Below are positions 45,495 to 54,129 of a stretch of 64,000 bases of DNA, in pieces. Position numbers and translations under genes: made by a program. Source of the DNA: Moraxella atlantae NBRC 14588 (lineage in GTDB: Bacteria > Pseudomonadota > Gammaproteobacteria > Pseudomonadales > Moraxellaceae); contig NZ_BCUL01000009.1 in NCBI RefSeq assembly GCF_001591265.1, positions 1 through 64,000 on the forward strand, in the 5' to 3' direction. The notes beneath the pieces are model-generated. The model ran no database searches and was not told where the DNA came from. It was given only the letters and a program-made list of their open reading frames with translations. Every line of letters starts with the position of its first letter. The first letter of the stretch is position 1.

Positions 45495-46358
45495 CTAAGA
45501 AAGACCTAGTGCGCGCGCCAACTGCTCAGGCGGCATATAACCACCCAACTGATGACCATTGGCATCAAAAATGGCAGGCGTACCTGACACGCCTAAATCT
45601 AGCCCAAGCTGCTGTATACGGCGCACGGGGTTGTCACATGCTGGAGCATTGACGGGTAAGCCTTGTTTGGCGGCAGTCAGTGCTTGATTGCGGTCAGGGC
45701 TGCACCAAATTGCCTCCATAATCGGCATGGTCTGCTCGCTGCGTGGCCATGGCAAATAACGTACCTCAATGCCAAGTGCGTTGATACGGTCGATTTCGCT
45801 GTGTAATTTACGGCAATAACCACAATCAGCATCGGTAAACACATAAATCACCGCGCGTGTCTCACCTTTTGGCTTAAAAATTACCATGTCGTTGGGGTCA
45901 AGTGCCGCAAGGGCGACTTTGGTATCAGCGGCGGCAAGATTGGCAGAAATCGGCTCAGGTGCGTCGCCGCCAACCTTGACAATATCACCCTGCACGATAT
46001 ATTGCCCCGTGTTGTCGGTGAAAAACGCAGGCAAGCCTTCAGCTTTGACCCAGTATAAGTTTGGCATCGCGGTGGGCGTGACCGAGGTGACCTTGGCATC
46101 AATGCCCGATTTTGCCAAATTGGCAGCAAGTTTTTGCTGGATATCGGCGTTGGTGCTAGTAGTCGTTGCTGTACTAGCAGGCGTTGATTGGGCGATCGCG
46201 CTGGCGGTGACGGGTGCACTGGCGGCAGGTTCTGGGCTGAGCACAGCTTGGTTGGCAGATTTTGGTTGGCAAGCGCACAACCACAGTGCGGTTATACTTA
46301 CGCTTAGGCCAGTCACGGCAGCACGCAGGGTGGGGCGATGGGCAAAGGATGTCATCAT
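45495..46358 (-). CDS. dsbC: Thiol:disulfide interchange protein DsbC
   Basis: This periplasmic disulfide isomerase (about 287 residues) has a signal peptide with a lipobox-like LWLCAC. It is followed by a Thr/Ala/Ser-rich linker of some 50 residues not found in E. coli DsbC. The dimerisation domain is about 70-145 and the thioredoxin fold carries the active site CGYC in VFTDADCGYCRKLH. GVSGTPAIFDANG supplies the cis-proline. The lipobox suggests membrane anchoring. Start at ATG 46358; the next ATG is adjacent. Confidence 0.9.
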   Translation of the reverse strand: MMTSFAHRPTLRAAVTGLSVSITALWLCACQPKSANQAVLSPEPAASAPVTASAIAQSTPASTATTTSTNADIQQKLAANLAKSGIDAKVTSVTPTAMPNLYWVKAEGLPAFFTDNTGQYIVQGDIVKVGGDAPEPISANLAAADTKVALAALDPNDMVIFKPKGETRAVIYVFTDADCGYCRKLHSEIDRINALGIEVRYLPWPRSEQTMPIMEAIWCSPDRNQALTAAKQGLPVNAPACDNPVRRIQQLGLDLGVSGTPAIFDANGHQLGGYMPPEQLARALGLS

Positions 46359-46642
46359 GAATTCTCGCAATGGCTAGCAAAGTTGTTATCAATCAAAGCC
46401 AATCGATAAAAAATGTCAATTCATCAGATTTTAGCACAAAAGCAAGGTAATACCTACTGATCACCGAGCTTGTTGTGTCACATGCGTGGCTGATGCCGAC
46501 GTGGTATGAAAACGTGGTATCAAATAATGTCAAGCAAACTGTTACTCGATGCTACCGTTGCTTACAGGACTTTTGCTGACAAAATCGTTAAACTGACACG
46601 CACCGCGCTATGACGCGCTTATAAAAAAAAGGACAACATAAC

Positions 46643-47551
46643 ATGGCAGTTGGTATTTTGGCACTGCTGGACGATATCAGCACGATTTTAGACGATGTGG
46701 CGGCGATGACCAAAGTCGCGGCAAAGCAAACCGCAGGCGTACTGGGCGATGACCTAGCGCTCAATGCCAATCAAGTCTCAGGCGTGCGCGCCAACCGTGA
46801 GCTGCCCGTAGTATGGCAGGTTGCCAAAGGCTCATTGGTCAATAAAGCGATTTTGGTACCATTGGCACTGGTGATTAGCGCGATATCGCCAAAACTGGTC
46901 ACAGGTTTGTTGATGCTTGGCGGCTTGTATCTGTGTTTTGAAGGGGCAGAAAAAGTCGTTGAAAAATTCTTTGGCAGCCATCAAGCCAAAGTCGATGAAC
47001 AAGCCGAAGTATTGCAAGCCAATGCTAGCGATCATGTGGACTTGGCAGCACTTGAAAAACAAAAGGTCAAAGGCGCGGTACGTACGGATTTTATTTTATC
47101 AGCAGAAATCATCGTCATCTCGCTGGGTACGATTGACCCAAGTGTGCCACTGATTGACAAAGCTTTGACGCTGACACTGATTGCTGTGATTATGACGGTG
47201 GGTGTATATGGAGTGGTTGCTATGATTGTCAAGTTTGATGATGTGGGCGCGTATCTGCAACGCCAGTCATCAAGCGCGGCACAAAAGCTTGGACGCGGCA
47301 TCATTGCACTGGCACCAGTGCTCATGAAGTTGCTGTCAGTCATCGGTACATTGGCGATGTTCTTGGTTGGCGGTGGTATTTTGGCGCATGGTATTGGTGT
47401 GCTGCATCATGGCATTGAGCATTTGGGCAATCTGATAGGTGCGTTTAGTGGCGTAACAACCAATTTGCTTAACGGTATCACAGGTTTGGTGGCAGGCTTG
47501 ATCGTGCTTGCTGTGGTGCATGTTGTGGAAAAAATGCGTCACCGCGCCTAA
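46643..47551 (+). CDS. DUF808 (YedI-like) inner-membrane protein
   Basis: The 302-residue protein matches the YedI family from its first residues (MAVGILALLDDISTILDDVA, KQTAGVLGDDLALNANQV, ANRELPVVWQVAKGSLVNK). Several membrane segments follow, with GIGVLHHGIEHLG near the C-terminus. The function of the family is not established. An AAAGGA lies before the ATG. It is a single gene closed by a bidirectional terminator. Confidence 0.88.
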   Translation: MAVGILALLDDISTILDDVAAMTKVAAKQTAGVLGDDLALNANQVSGVRANRELPVVWQVAKGSLVNKAILVPLALVISAISPKLVTGLLMLGGLYLCFEGAEKVVEKFFGSHQAKVDEQAEVLQANASDHVDLAALEKQKVKGAVRTDFILSAEIIVISLGTIDPSVPLIDKALTLTLIAVIMTVGVYGVVAMIVKFDDVGAYLQRQSSSAAQKLGRGIIALAPVLMKLLSVIGTLAMFLVGGGILAHGIGVLHHGIEHLGNLIGAFSGVTTNLLNGITGLVAGLIVLAVVHVVEKMRHRA

Positions 47552-47572
47552 GTGTCATATTGGCTTTAAGTT

Positions 47573-47605
47573 AAAACAGGGCAAACGTTGGTTTGCCCTG
47601 TTTTG
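47573..47605. terminator. Bidirectional rho-independent terminator
   Basis: AAAACAGGGCAAAC / GTTTGCCCTGTTTT, a 14-bp perfect stem with loop GTTG, between the convergent yedI-like and rne genes. Confidence 0.95.
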
Positions 47606-47619
47606 ATATTGCTCAATAC

Positions 47620-50600
47620 TTATTGGGTGTCATTTTGCTGGTCAGTACCTTGATCGGCACTTGTCGGTGCAGGGTCGGCCATATCTGCTGCCTTGTTGTC
47701 TGCACTGTTGTGATCGTCATGAGCGACAGTGGGCTTGCGCGTTACGACGACAGCGTTTTCTGCCTTTTTGCTGGTGCGTGTTTTGGTTTTGGCAGGTGCT
47801 TTATCGCTTGCTTTTGTCTTACGTGTACGCACTTTGGGTGCTTTTGGCGTGGCAAGGGTCAAAATCCCGACAGTTTGCGGTTTCATTTGCTCAGCCACGC
47901 TTTCAATCATGTTTTTGTAGCTGGCAACCGTGGTTTTGGGTCGGTCGGCATCGTCATCATTTTCTGCCACACGGTTTGCTTCGTTGGCAGGGTCTGAAGG
48001 TTCCGCTTGGGCAGGCTGCGCGGCTTGTACCATTTCGGCAGCGTCCTCTGCTTTTTGCGCTGGCTCGTTTTGCGTTTCTGTGTGTTCAGTAGGCTCAACG
48101 TTTTCAGTAGGCTTGGTGTTATCAGCCTGTATAGACTGGCTGGCTGCTGGTTCGGTTATTTGCGCTGCCGCACGTTCCTCGATGATTGCACCGCGTGGGT
48201 CATTGCTAGCGCGTTGGGTCACAGGGGCAGGGGCGGCGTGGGTTTTGCCTGCATCGGTTTGATATTGCCCCTCGGGTGCGATCATGGCGTGATACTGTGC
48301 TAAGCTTTCGTCGCTAAGCTCGCTGTAACCATAATGCTGGTTAAAAAAGGTGCCAAATGCCGCATCTTCGATCGCGCGTGGTGTGTCGGCGGTTTGCGGT
48401 TCGCAAGCGTCAGTCGCTGCGGCGTGGTACACATCCATAGCTTGAATAAAACCATCCACAATGCCTACTTGGGCAATGACTTGCGCGGCGTTGGCAAGTT
48501 GCGCGGCGATGAACTGCCCGACTGTACCGCTGATGGGTTGTCGCGTGCGGCTTGGCTGTGTCACAGGTGGCTGCGCTGTTGATGTGGCGATGGCAAGCTG
48601 GGCTTGGTACGCACGGTAGGCTTCGCGTGGATCGTTCTTGGCACGGGCATTGGGCGCAAGGCTGATGTTTGTGTCTGCGGTTGGTTTGGCGTCTGCCTCG
48701 GTGCTCGTTGGTGTGACGGCGGTAGTTGCACTGGTAGTTTGTGCGTTTGTGTTTGCTGGCTTTGCTGTGGCTGTTGGCGCGTCACTGGTTGTTGCGTCGC
48801 TTGGTTTAGCCGCAGGTGCGGCAGTTGGCTGCGCGGAGTGATCACTAGCTTGTTGCTGATGTTTTAAGTCATCCAACTGTAAGTGCACGGTGTGGTCTGT
48901 GCTATTGCGCTCACGCTCTTTGTGATACACATGCAAGGTTACGTCGTCTGGCGTGTGCGCTTTGTTGTTGCTGCGCTCATGGGTTGCAGCTTTGCTGACA
49001 GGCTGTTTGTCCGCTTCGGTGATTGCCACAGAGGCAGTAGCTTGGCTGTCTGCGTTGGCAGCAGGTGGTGTCAGTGGTTCGCCACGCTGTTTTTCACCGC
49101 GCGGTTCACGGTGGCTGTTGGGCTCACGCTTGGGCAAATCGGCGGCTTTGGCAGATTTGTCTTTTTCTTTGTTGTCTTTGCCTTTGTCGGCTTTGTCTGC
49201 CTTGTCAGTTTTGGCATTTGTCTGCAGGTCGTTGGTTTTGTCTACGCTGCTTTGGCTGTCGTTATCGTTGCTTTGGTCGCTGCGTTTGTTTTTGCGGTTG
49301 CGATGTTTGCGGTTGCGTCCGCGCTCAGGTTTATCGTCTTGGTTTTTGTCAGTGTGGCTGGTGTCATCGTCGGTTTGGGTTGGCTCAGACGCTTGTGTGC
49401 TGATCGGTTCAGCGGTTGGCATTGCCACAGGGTTGAGCTGTCCTTGCGCCCCTAGGCTGCGTGCACCGCTATTGATGATGCTTTCGATTGCGGCGGCGGC
49501 ATCTTGGCTGGTGATACTGGGTGTCAGGCTGGCTTGCACGGGTGGCGCAAATAGGTTAGATAGCCATGCCACGGCTTGATTGGCAGCAGGCTGCGCTGCG
49601 ACAGGCTGGCTAGCAGGTGCGGCGGTTTTGCCAGTCGATTGTTGTGCCGCTTGTGGTTTGGCTTTTTTGCTATCGGTTTTATCGGGTTTATGCTCAGGTT
49701 TTTGTTTAGCCGCCTCGTCTTTGTGCGTCTCTGGTGCAGGTTTGGCAGGTGTATCGCTGTCATCAGCAGTGGTTTGGCTGCCAGCAGGGTGACGGCGCGG
49801 CGTGTCTTGTTCTTCGGTGTGCCAGTCGCTGGTGTCATAGCCGCGGCTTTGGTAGGCTTGCTGCTCGGTTTCATTGACGCGCTCATAGCTTGATGGGGCT
49901 AGTCCGTCGCGGTTGTAGCTGAGGCGAAACTCGGGTGAATCCATGTGCGCGTGTGGCAAAATCGTGATACGCGTGCCGCTTTCTTGTTCTAGATACACCA
50001 AGCTTTCACGTTTTTCGTTAAGCAAAAACGCCGCAATTTCGGTCGGTACGTCGACTTGGATTTCACCTTGGCGTTCTTGCAACGCTTTTTGCTCAACTTG
50101 GCGCATGATGGACAACGCCAATGAGCGTAAGTCGCGAATCATGCCTGTGCCATGACAACGAGGGCAGCGGTAGCCTGTGGCCTCTTCAAGCGATGGGCGC
50201 AACCGCTGGCGGCTCATCTCAAGCAAGCCAAACCGTGATATCTCGGCAAATTGCAAGCGCGCGCGGTCGTTTTTGGTGGCATCTTTTAGGCGATTTTCGA
50301 CTTGTTTTTGGTGTTCATCGCTGCTCATGTCAATAAAATCAATGACGATCAGACCGCCCATGTCACGCAGGCGCAACTGACGCGCGATTTCGTCCGCCGC
50401 CTCAAGGTTGGTGTTAAACGCGGTTTCACTGACATCCGCGCCTTTGGTGGCTTTTGAGGAGTTGATGTCAATGGATACCAGTGCCTCGGTTTGATCGATG
50501 ACGATTGAGCCGCCTGATGGCAAACGCACCTCGCGTTGGTAGGCGGTTTCGATTTGCTTTTCAATGCCAAAGCGCGCAAACATCGGCTCATAGTCAGTGT

Positions 50601-51366
50601 ATTTGCGCAGTTTGGATAGCTGCTGTGGCATAACGGCTTCGATAAAATTCGCCGCTTCGTTATAAGCGTATTCGTTATCGATCCAGATTTCGCTGATATC
50701 ATCACGCAGATAATCACGCACCGCACGCGTCACTACGCCTGCCTCTTGGTGCAACAGCCGCGGTGATGGGTAATTTTGGTATTGCTGCTGAATGCTTTGC
50801 CAAATGGTCAAAAGGTGGTCAAGATCGTGTTGCAGCTCCTCAACGCTGCGTCCCACGCCTGCCGTGCGGATAATCACGCTCATGCCTTTGGGCATTTTAA
50901 GCTCGTTTAAAATTTGCTTGAGCTCTTCGCGGTACTTGCCCGAAATCTGACGAGAAATACCGCCCCCGCGTGTGTTATTGGGCATTAATACCAAATAACG
51001 CCCTGCCAGTGAAATAAACGTCGATAACGCCGCGCCTTTGTTGCCGCGCTCCTCTTTTTCAACTTGCACAATCAGCTCATCACCTTCTTTGATTAGCTGC
51101 TTGATGTTTTGCGCGCCGCGTGGGTCACCCGATAGGTACTCGCCAGCGATTTCACGAATCGGCAAAAAGCCCTGACGCTCTGCGCCATACTCGACAAAAA
51201 CCGCCTCAAGCGATGGCTCAACACGGGTGACGTGGCCTTTATAGATATTGGCTTTTTTTTGCTCGCGGGTACGGTTTTCTAGGTCAAAATCGTACAGATG
51301 GTTGCCGTTGCATAAGGCGACGCGAATTTCTTCGGCGTGGGTGGCGTTGATTAAAATGCGTTTCAT
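47620..51366 (-). CDS. rne: Ribonuclease E
   Basis: RNase E (1248 residues) is the main endonuclease of mRNA decay and rRNA/tRNA processing and the scaffold of the degradosome. The catalytic half has MKRILINATHAEEIRVAL, an S1 domain, active-site acids in VSIDINSSKAT and IDFIDMSSDEHQ, and the Zn-link CPRCHGTG. The C-terminal half is disordered and rich in Ala, Gln, Lys and Thr. It includes an Arg/Lys patch (ERGRNRKHRNRKNKRS) likely to bind RNA and an Ala/Pro/Lys tail (TRKTKASDKAPAKTKTRTSKK). ATG 51366 has AAGGAGC; longer starts are not credible. It is divergent from rluC. Confidence 0.95.
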   Translation of the reverse strand: MKRILINATHAEEIRVALCNGNHLYDFDLENRTREQKKANIYKGHVTRVEPSLEAVFVEYGAERQGFLPIREIAGEYLSGDPRGAQNIKQLIKEGDELIVQVEKEERGNKGAALSTFISLAGRYLVLMPNNTRGGGISRQISGKYREELKQILNELKMPKGMSVIIRTAGVGRSVEELQHDLDHLLTIWQSIQQQYQNYPSPRLLHQEAGVVTRAVRDYLRDDISEIWIDNEYAYNEAANFIEAVMPQQLSKLRKYTDYEPMFARFGIEKQIETAYQREVRLPSGGSIVIDQTEALVSIDINSSKATKGADVSETAFNTNLEAADEIARQLRLRDMGGLIVIDFIDMSSDEHQKQVENRLKDATKNDRARLQFAEISRFGLLEMSRQRLRPSLEEATGYRCPRCHGTGMIRDLRSLALSIMRQVEQKALQERQGEIQVDVPTEIAAFLLNEKRESLVYLEQESGTRITILPHAHMDSPEFRLSYNRDGLAPSSYERVNETEQQAYQSRGYDTSDWHTEEQDTPRRHPAGSQTTADDSDTPAKPAPETHKDEAAKQKPEHKPDKTDSKKAKPQAAQQSTGKTAAPASQPVAAQPAANQAVAWLSNLFAPPVQASLTPSITSQDAAAAIESIINSGARSLGAQGQLNPVAMPTAEPISTQASEPTQTDDDTSHTDKNQDDKPERGRNRKHRNRKNKRSDQSNDNDSQSSVDKTNDLQTNAKTDKADKADKGKDNKEKDKSAKAADLPKREPNSHREPRGEKQRGEPLTPPAANADSQATASVAITEADKQPVSKAATHERSNNKAHTPDDVTLHVYHKERERNSTDHTVHLQLDDLKHQQQASDHSAQPTAAPAAKPSDATTSDAPTATAKPANTNAQTTSATTAVTPTSTEADAKPTADTNISLAPNARAKNDPREAYRAYQAQLAIATSTAQPPVTQPSRTRQPISGTVGQFIAAQLANAAQVIAQVGIVDGFIQAMDVYHAAATDACEPQTADTPRAIEDAAFGTFFNQHYGYSELSDESLAQYHAMIAPEGQYQTDAGKTHAAPAPVTQRASNDPRGAIIEERAAAQITEPAASQSIQADNTKPTENVEPTEHTETQNEPAQKAEDAAEMVQAAQPAQAEPSDPANEANRVAENDDDADRPKTTVASYKNMIESVAEQMKPQTVGILTLATPKAPKVRTRKTKASDKAPAKTKTRTSKKAENAVVVTRKPTVAHDDHNSADNKAADMADPAPTSADQGTDQQNDTQ

Positions 51367-51526
51367 GCGTGCTCCTTGGGATCGGGCAGCATAGACCATT
51401 TGGCGGTTTGCCAAACAATCAAAGATAAAACCGTGATACAAAGCTACAACGGGGGCGTTACGCGCAACAAATTGCCTACCAAACGCTTGGTTTCACCCAC
51501 TGTTTTAGCCGCCTACTGCTATCAAG

Positions 51527-51560
51527 CAATACCTATTGCCCATCAATACCTATTGCCCAT
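51527..51560. repeat. Exact tandem duplication of a 17-bp unit in the rne leader
   Basis: CAATACCTATTGCCCAT occurs at 51527-51543 and again at 51544-51560, about 160 bp upstream of the rne start. Confidence 0.9.
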
Positions 51561-51931
51561 CATTGGCATCGATGTGATATACACCGATATCAGCAGCCAA
51601 TTTTGGCAAACAATTATTAAAGCAACGCATCGACTAGCAACGCGTTTAAAAACTTACATAAACCCTTAGCACACCCGCTAAATTTGTTCAATAACGCTAA
51701 GGCTTGCTAAGCTGATTGGCTTGGCACGATCGGGCAATTTTAAGTCGTCTGACGTGGCACATTGGCGTGCTGGTCAAACTGATGCATAAAATATCGCGCA
51801 TTTTAGTAGCACTTGATATAACTGGGTAATTGCTATCAAGCCATGCGGCTGTGTCATGCTAAAGGCTGTATATTCGGTAAATGTTGCTGAGCGGCTTCCT
51901 TGGTTGAATCAAACTTAAATTTAGTCATCGG

Positions 51932-51949
51932 CTACAACGGACGTTGTAG
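51932..51949. repeat. Perfect inverted repeat CTACAACG-GA-CGTTGTAG
   Basis: Two 8-bp arms are separated by two bases. There is no T-run, so an operator or a cruciform is as likely as an RNA hairpin. Confidence 0.8.
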
Positions 51950-52245
51950 GCAATCAGCGTAAAACGGTGTATTATCTTCTCGTGGTCTGTGTGCTGACCC
52001 TAGTAAATTTTGTCAAACATAGGGTTTAAAAAATCGGTTGATTTAGTGGGCGCGGCACGGTTGGACAAAAATCACCGTTACAACGGTTGAGCCAACCAAG
52101 CGGTTTGTTAGGCCGCTTAAATGATTTAGCTACTTGAGCAAATTCACGCAGCATTGGACGCAGTGCAGCGTACAACAAGCGCATAGCCGCCATCTCACTA
52201 AACTGCTAAACTATAGCAAATTTTTCAACCAACGGCTATCAAAAT

Positions 52246-53295
52246 ATGACCACAGGTACGCAAAACCGTCCTGAACGTGGCACAGCGCAAACACTGCCCA
52301 ATGCCCAAACCAACCCCCAGACAGCACACAAAACGCCACAATCGGCGGATGATGCAATCAGCAATTTTGCCCAAGTCAATTATCTGACCATCACGCGTCA
52401 GCAGCATGACCAGCGCATTGACAATTTTTTGTTGGCACGGCTCAAAGGCTTGCCGCGCGCGCATATTTACCAAATGATTCGCGCCGATGAAGTGCGTATC
52501 AACGGCAAACGTTGTAAGCCGCACGACCGCCTACAACGCGGTGATGTGGTGCGTATCGCCCCTGTGCGTTTGGCAACGCGTGCCGCGCCTGTGATTGGAC
52601 AGGCGTTTGTCGACAGTCTGCTCACGCGTGTAGTTTATGAAGATGATGGCCTACTGGTGCTCAACAAACCTGCAGGCATGGCGGTGCATGGCGGTAGTGG
52701 CGAATCGTTTGGTGTGATTGAGGCGATGCGTGTGGCGACAGGTAAAAAGTATTTGGAATTGGTGCATCGTATCGACAAGGACACATCTGGACTTTTGATG
52801 ATTGCCAAAAAACGCAGCACACTCAAACATTTACAACAAGCTTTGCGCGAAAAAACCATCCAAAAAACCTACCTGTGCCTGACACAAGGCTGGCTTGACA
52901 CAGACTGCACGTTGATTGATCAGCCGTTGCTCAAATTTACCCTGCCAAATGGCGAACGCCGCGTCAGAGTGGATACCAAATCCGATGACAGCAAGCCTGC
53001 CCAAACGCGTGTGCGTTGCCGACAACGCATGACGCTGCACGGGCACAAAATCAGCCTGATTGAAGCCCAGCCTTTGACGGGGCGCACGCACCAAATTCGC
53101 GTGCATTTAGCCAGTTTAGGCTTGCCGCTATTGGGCGATGACAAATATAATCGCCATGCAGCGGACAATGCCGCGCTTGGCGTGCGCCGATTGTGCTTAC
53201 ATGCGTATCAGCTTGACATCGACGGCTATCCAACCATACAAGCCGATTTGCCCGAAGATATGCAAACGCTGCTGGCACACGCCCAAAACAGCTAA
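52246..53295 (+). CDS. rluC: 23S rRNA pseudouridine synthase RluC
   Basis: The 349-residue enzyme has an N-terminal S4 RNA-binding domain (QRIDNFLLARLKGLPRAHIYQMIRADEVRINGKR) and the RluA-family catalytic motif HRIDKDTSGLLMIAK with the active Asp. QPLTGRTHQIRVHLASLG completes the fold. RluC modifies U955, U2504 and U2580 of 23S rRNA in E. coli. The divergent pairing with rne is the same as in E. coli. About 45 polar residues precede the S4 domain. Confidence 0.93.
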   Translation: MTTGTQNRPERGTAQTLPNAQTNPQTAHKTPQSADDAISNFAQVNYLTITRQQHDQRIDNFLLARLKGLPRAHIYQMIRADEVRINGKRCKPHDRLQRGDVVRIAPVRLATRAAPVIGQAFVDSLLTRVVYEDDGLLVLNKPAGMAVHGGSGESFGVIEAMRVATGKKYLELVHRIDKDTSGLLMIAKKRSTLKHLQQALREKTIQKTYLCLTQGWLDTDCTLIDQPLLKFTLPNGERRVRVDTKSDDSKPAQTRVRCRQRMTLHGHKISLIEAQPLTGRTHQIRVHLASLGLPLLGDDKYNRHAADNAALGVRRLCLHAYQLDIDGYPTIQADLPEDMQTLLAHAQNS

Positions 53296-53342
53296 CCAAA
53301 ACGCCAATCAAAAATGCAAAAAAACCGACAAGGCCACACACC

Positions 53343-54005
53343 ATGCCAGCCAACCATACACCAAATTTTAAACAAAAATCGCTGATTATCTTTGACTGGG
53401 ACGGCACACTGATGGATTCAATTGGTTTGATCGTCGAAAGTATGCGCCATGCTGCCACCCAACACGGTTTGGCAGTAAGCGACGAGGCAACGCGCGGTAT
53501 TATCGGCTTATCCATGCAAACTGCCGTCGCAACGCTGTTTGCCGATGTGCCTGAACGCCACGCCGACTTGGTGCAAGATTATGGCGCGTATTATGTCCAA
53601 CATTGCCACGATGACACTCTGTTTGTAGGGGTCGCCGAGCTGCTACACAGCTTGCACGCACAAGGCAAAACGTTGGCGGTTGCCACGGGCAAAAAGCGCC
53701 AAGGCTTAGCGCGTGTACTGCCGCAAACAGGCGTTGAGGCGTTGTTTAGTGTGACGCGCTGTGCTGATGAAGCAGCAGGCAAGCCCGATCCACTGATGCT
53801 GCGCCAAATTTTGCAAGTCACTGGCAAAGCGGTGAGCGATGCGGTCATGGTTGGCGATAGCGTGCACGATTTGCGTATGGCGCACGCCATCGGCATGGAC
53901 AGTATTGCGGTAACCTATGGCTGCGCGACTGCTGATGTATTGGCAGATGAACAACCCAGCGCGATGGTCGACAGCGTGGCAGCTTTGGCAGCGCTGTTGG
54001 TCTAA
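53343..54005 (+). CDS. HAD-superfamily hydrolase (phosphoglycolate phosphatase-like)
   Basis: The 220-residue HAD-IA phosphatase has motif I FDWDGTLMDS (nucleophile Asp), motif II in VATGKKRQGL with Lys following, and motif IV GDSVHDLRMAHAIGMD. A helical cap lies between residues 30 and 90. The family includes Gph and similar phosphatases; the substrate is unknown. Its place between rluC and rng, 47 bp after rluC, is shared with HAD genes that follow rluC in other gammaproteobacteria. Confidence 0.87.
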   Translation: MPANHTPNFKQKSLIIFDWDGTLMDSIGLIVESMRHAATQHGLAVSDEATRGIIGLSMQTAVATLFADVPERHADLVQDYGAYYVQHCHDDTLFVGVAELLHSLHAQGKTLAVATGKKRQGLARVLPQTGVEALFSVTRCADEAAGKPDPLMLRQILQVTGKAVSDAVMVGDSVHDLRMAHAIGMDSIAVTYGCATADVLADEQPSAMVDSVAALAALLV

Positions 54006-54129
54006 TGGTGCTCAAAAGGGCGCACGGTTGGTAGGCAACGCGCGTTTGGTTTAAAATACCCCCTTGCCAATTTGTGCGCCTTGACTCAAACACTGCTTTG
54101 ATTTGCCTGATATGTCTAAATAATTTGCC

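Larger units (their letters stand above)
51367..52245. other. 879-bp gene-free region between divergent rne and rluC
   Basis: No credible protein gene is present. E. coli rne has a long 5' untranslated leader through which RNase E controls its own mRNA, and this stretch is long enough for such a leader. It contains a tandem 17-bp repeat (51527-51560) and a perfect inverted repeat (51932-51949). I cannot place promoters with confidence. Confidence 0.5.

Noticed and set aside
48883-49579. Long plus-strand ORFs opposite the rne C-terminal half
   Set aside because: They are antisense shadows of an Ala/Gln/Lys-rich coding region with low-complexity, Leu/Val/Phe-rich translations and no ribosome sites.
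51376-51669. 97-residue ORF in the rne-rluC gap
   Set aside because: It overlaps the tandem repeat, has no ribosome site and its translation resembles no protein; the region is better read as leader DNA.
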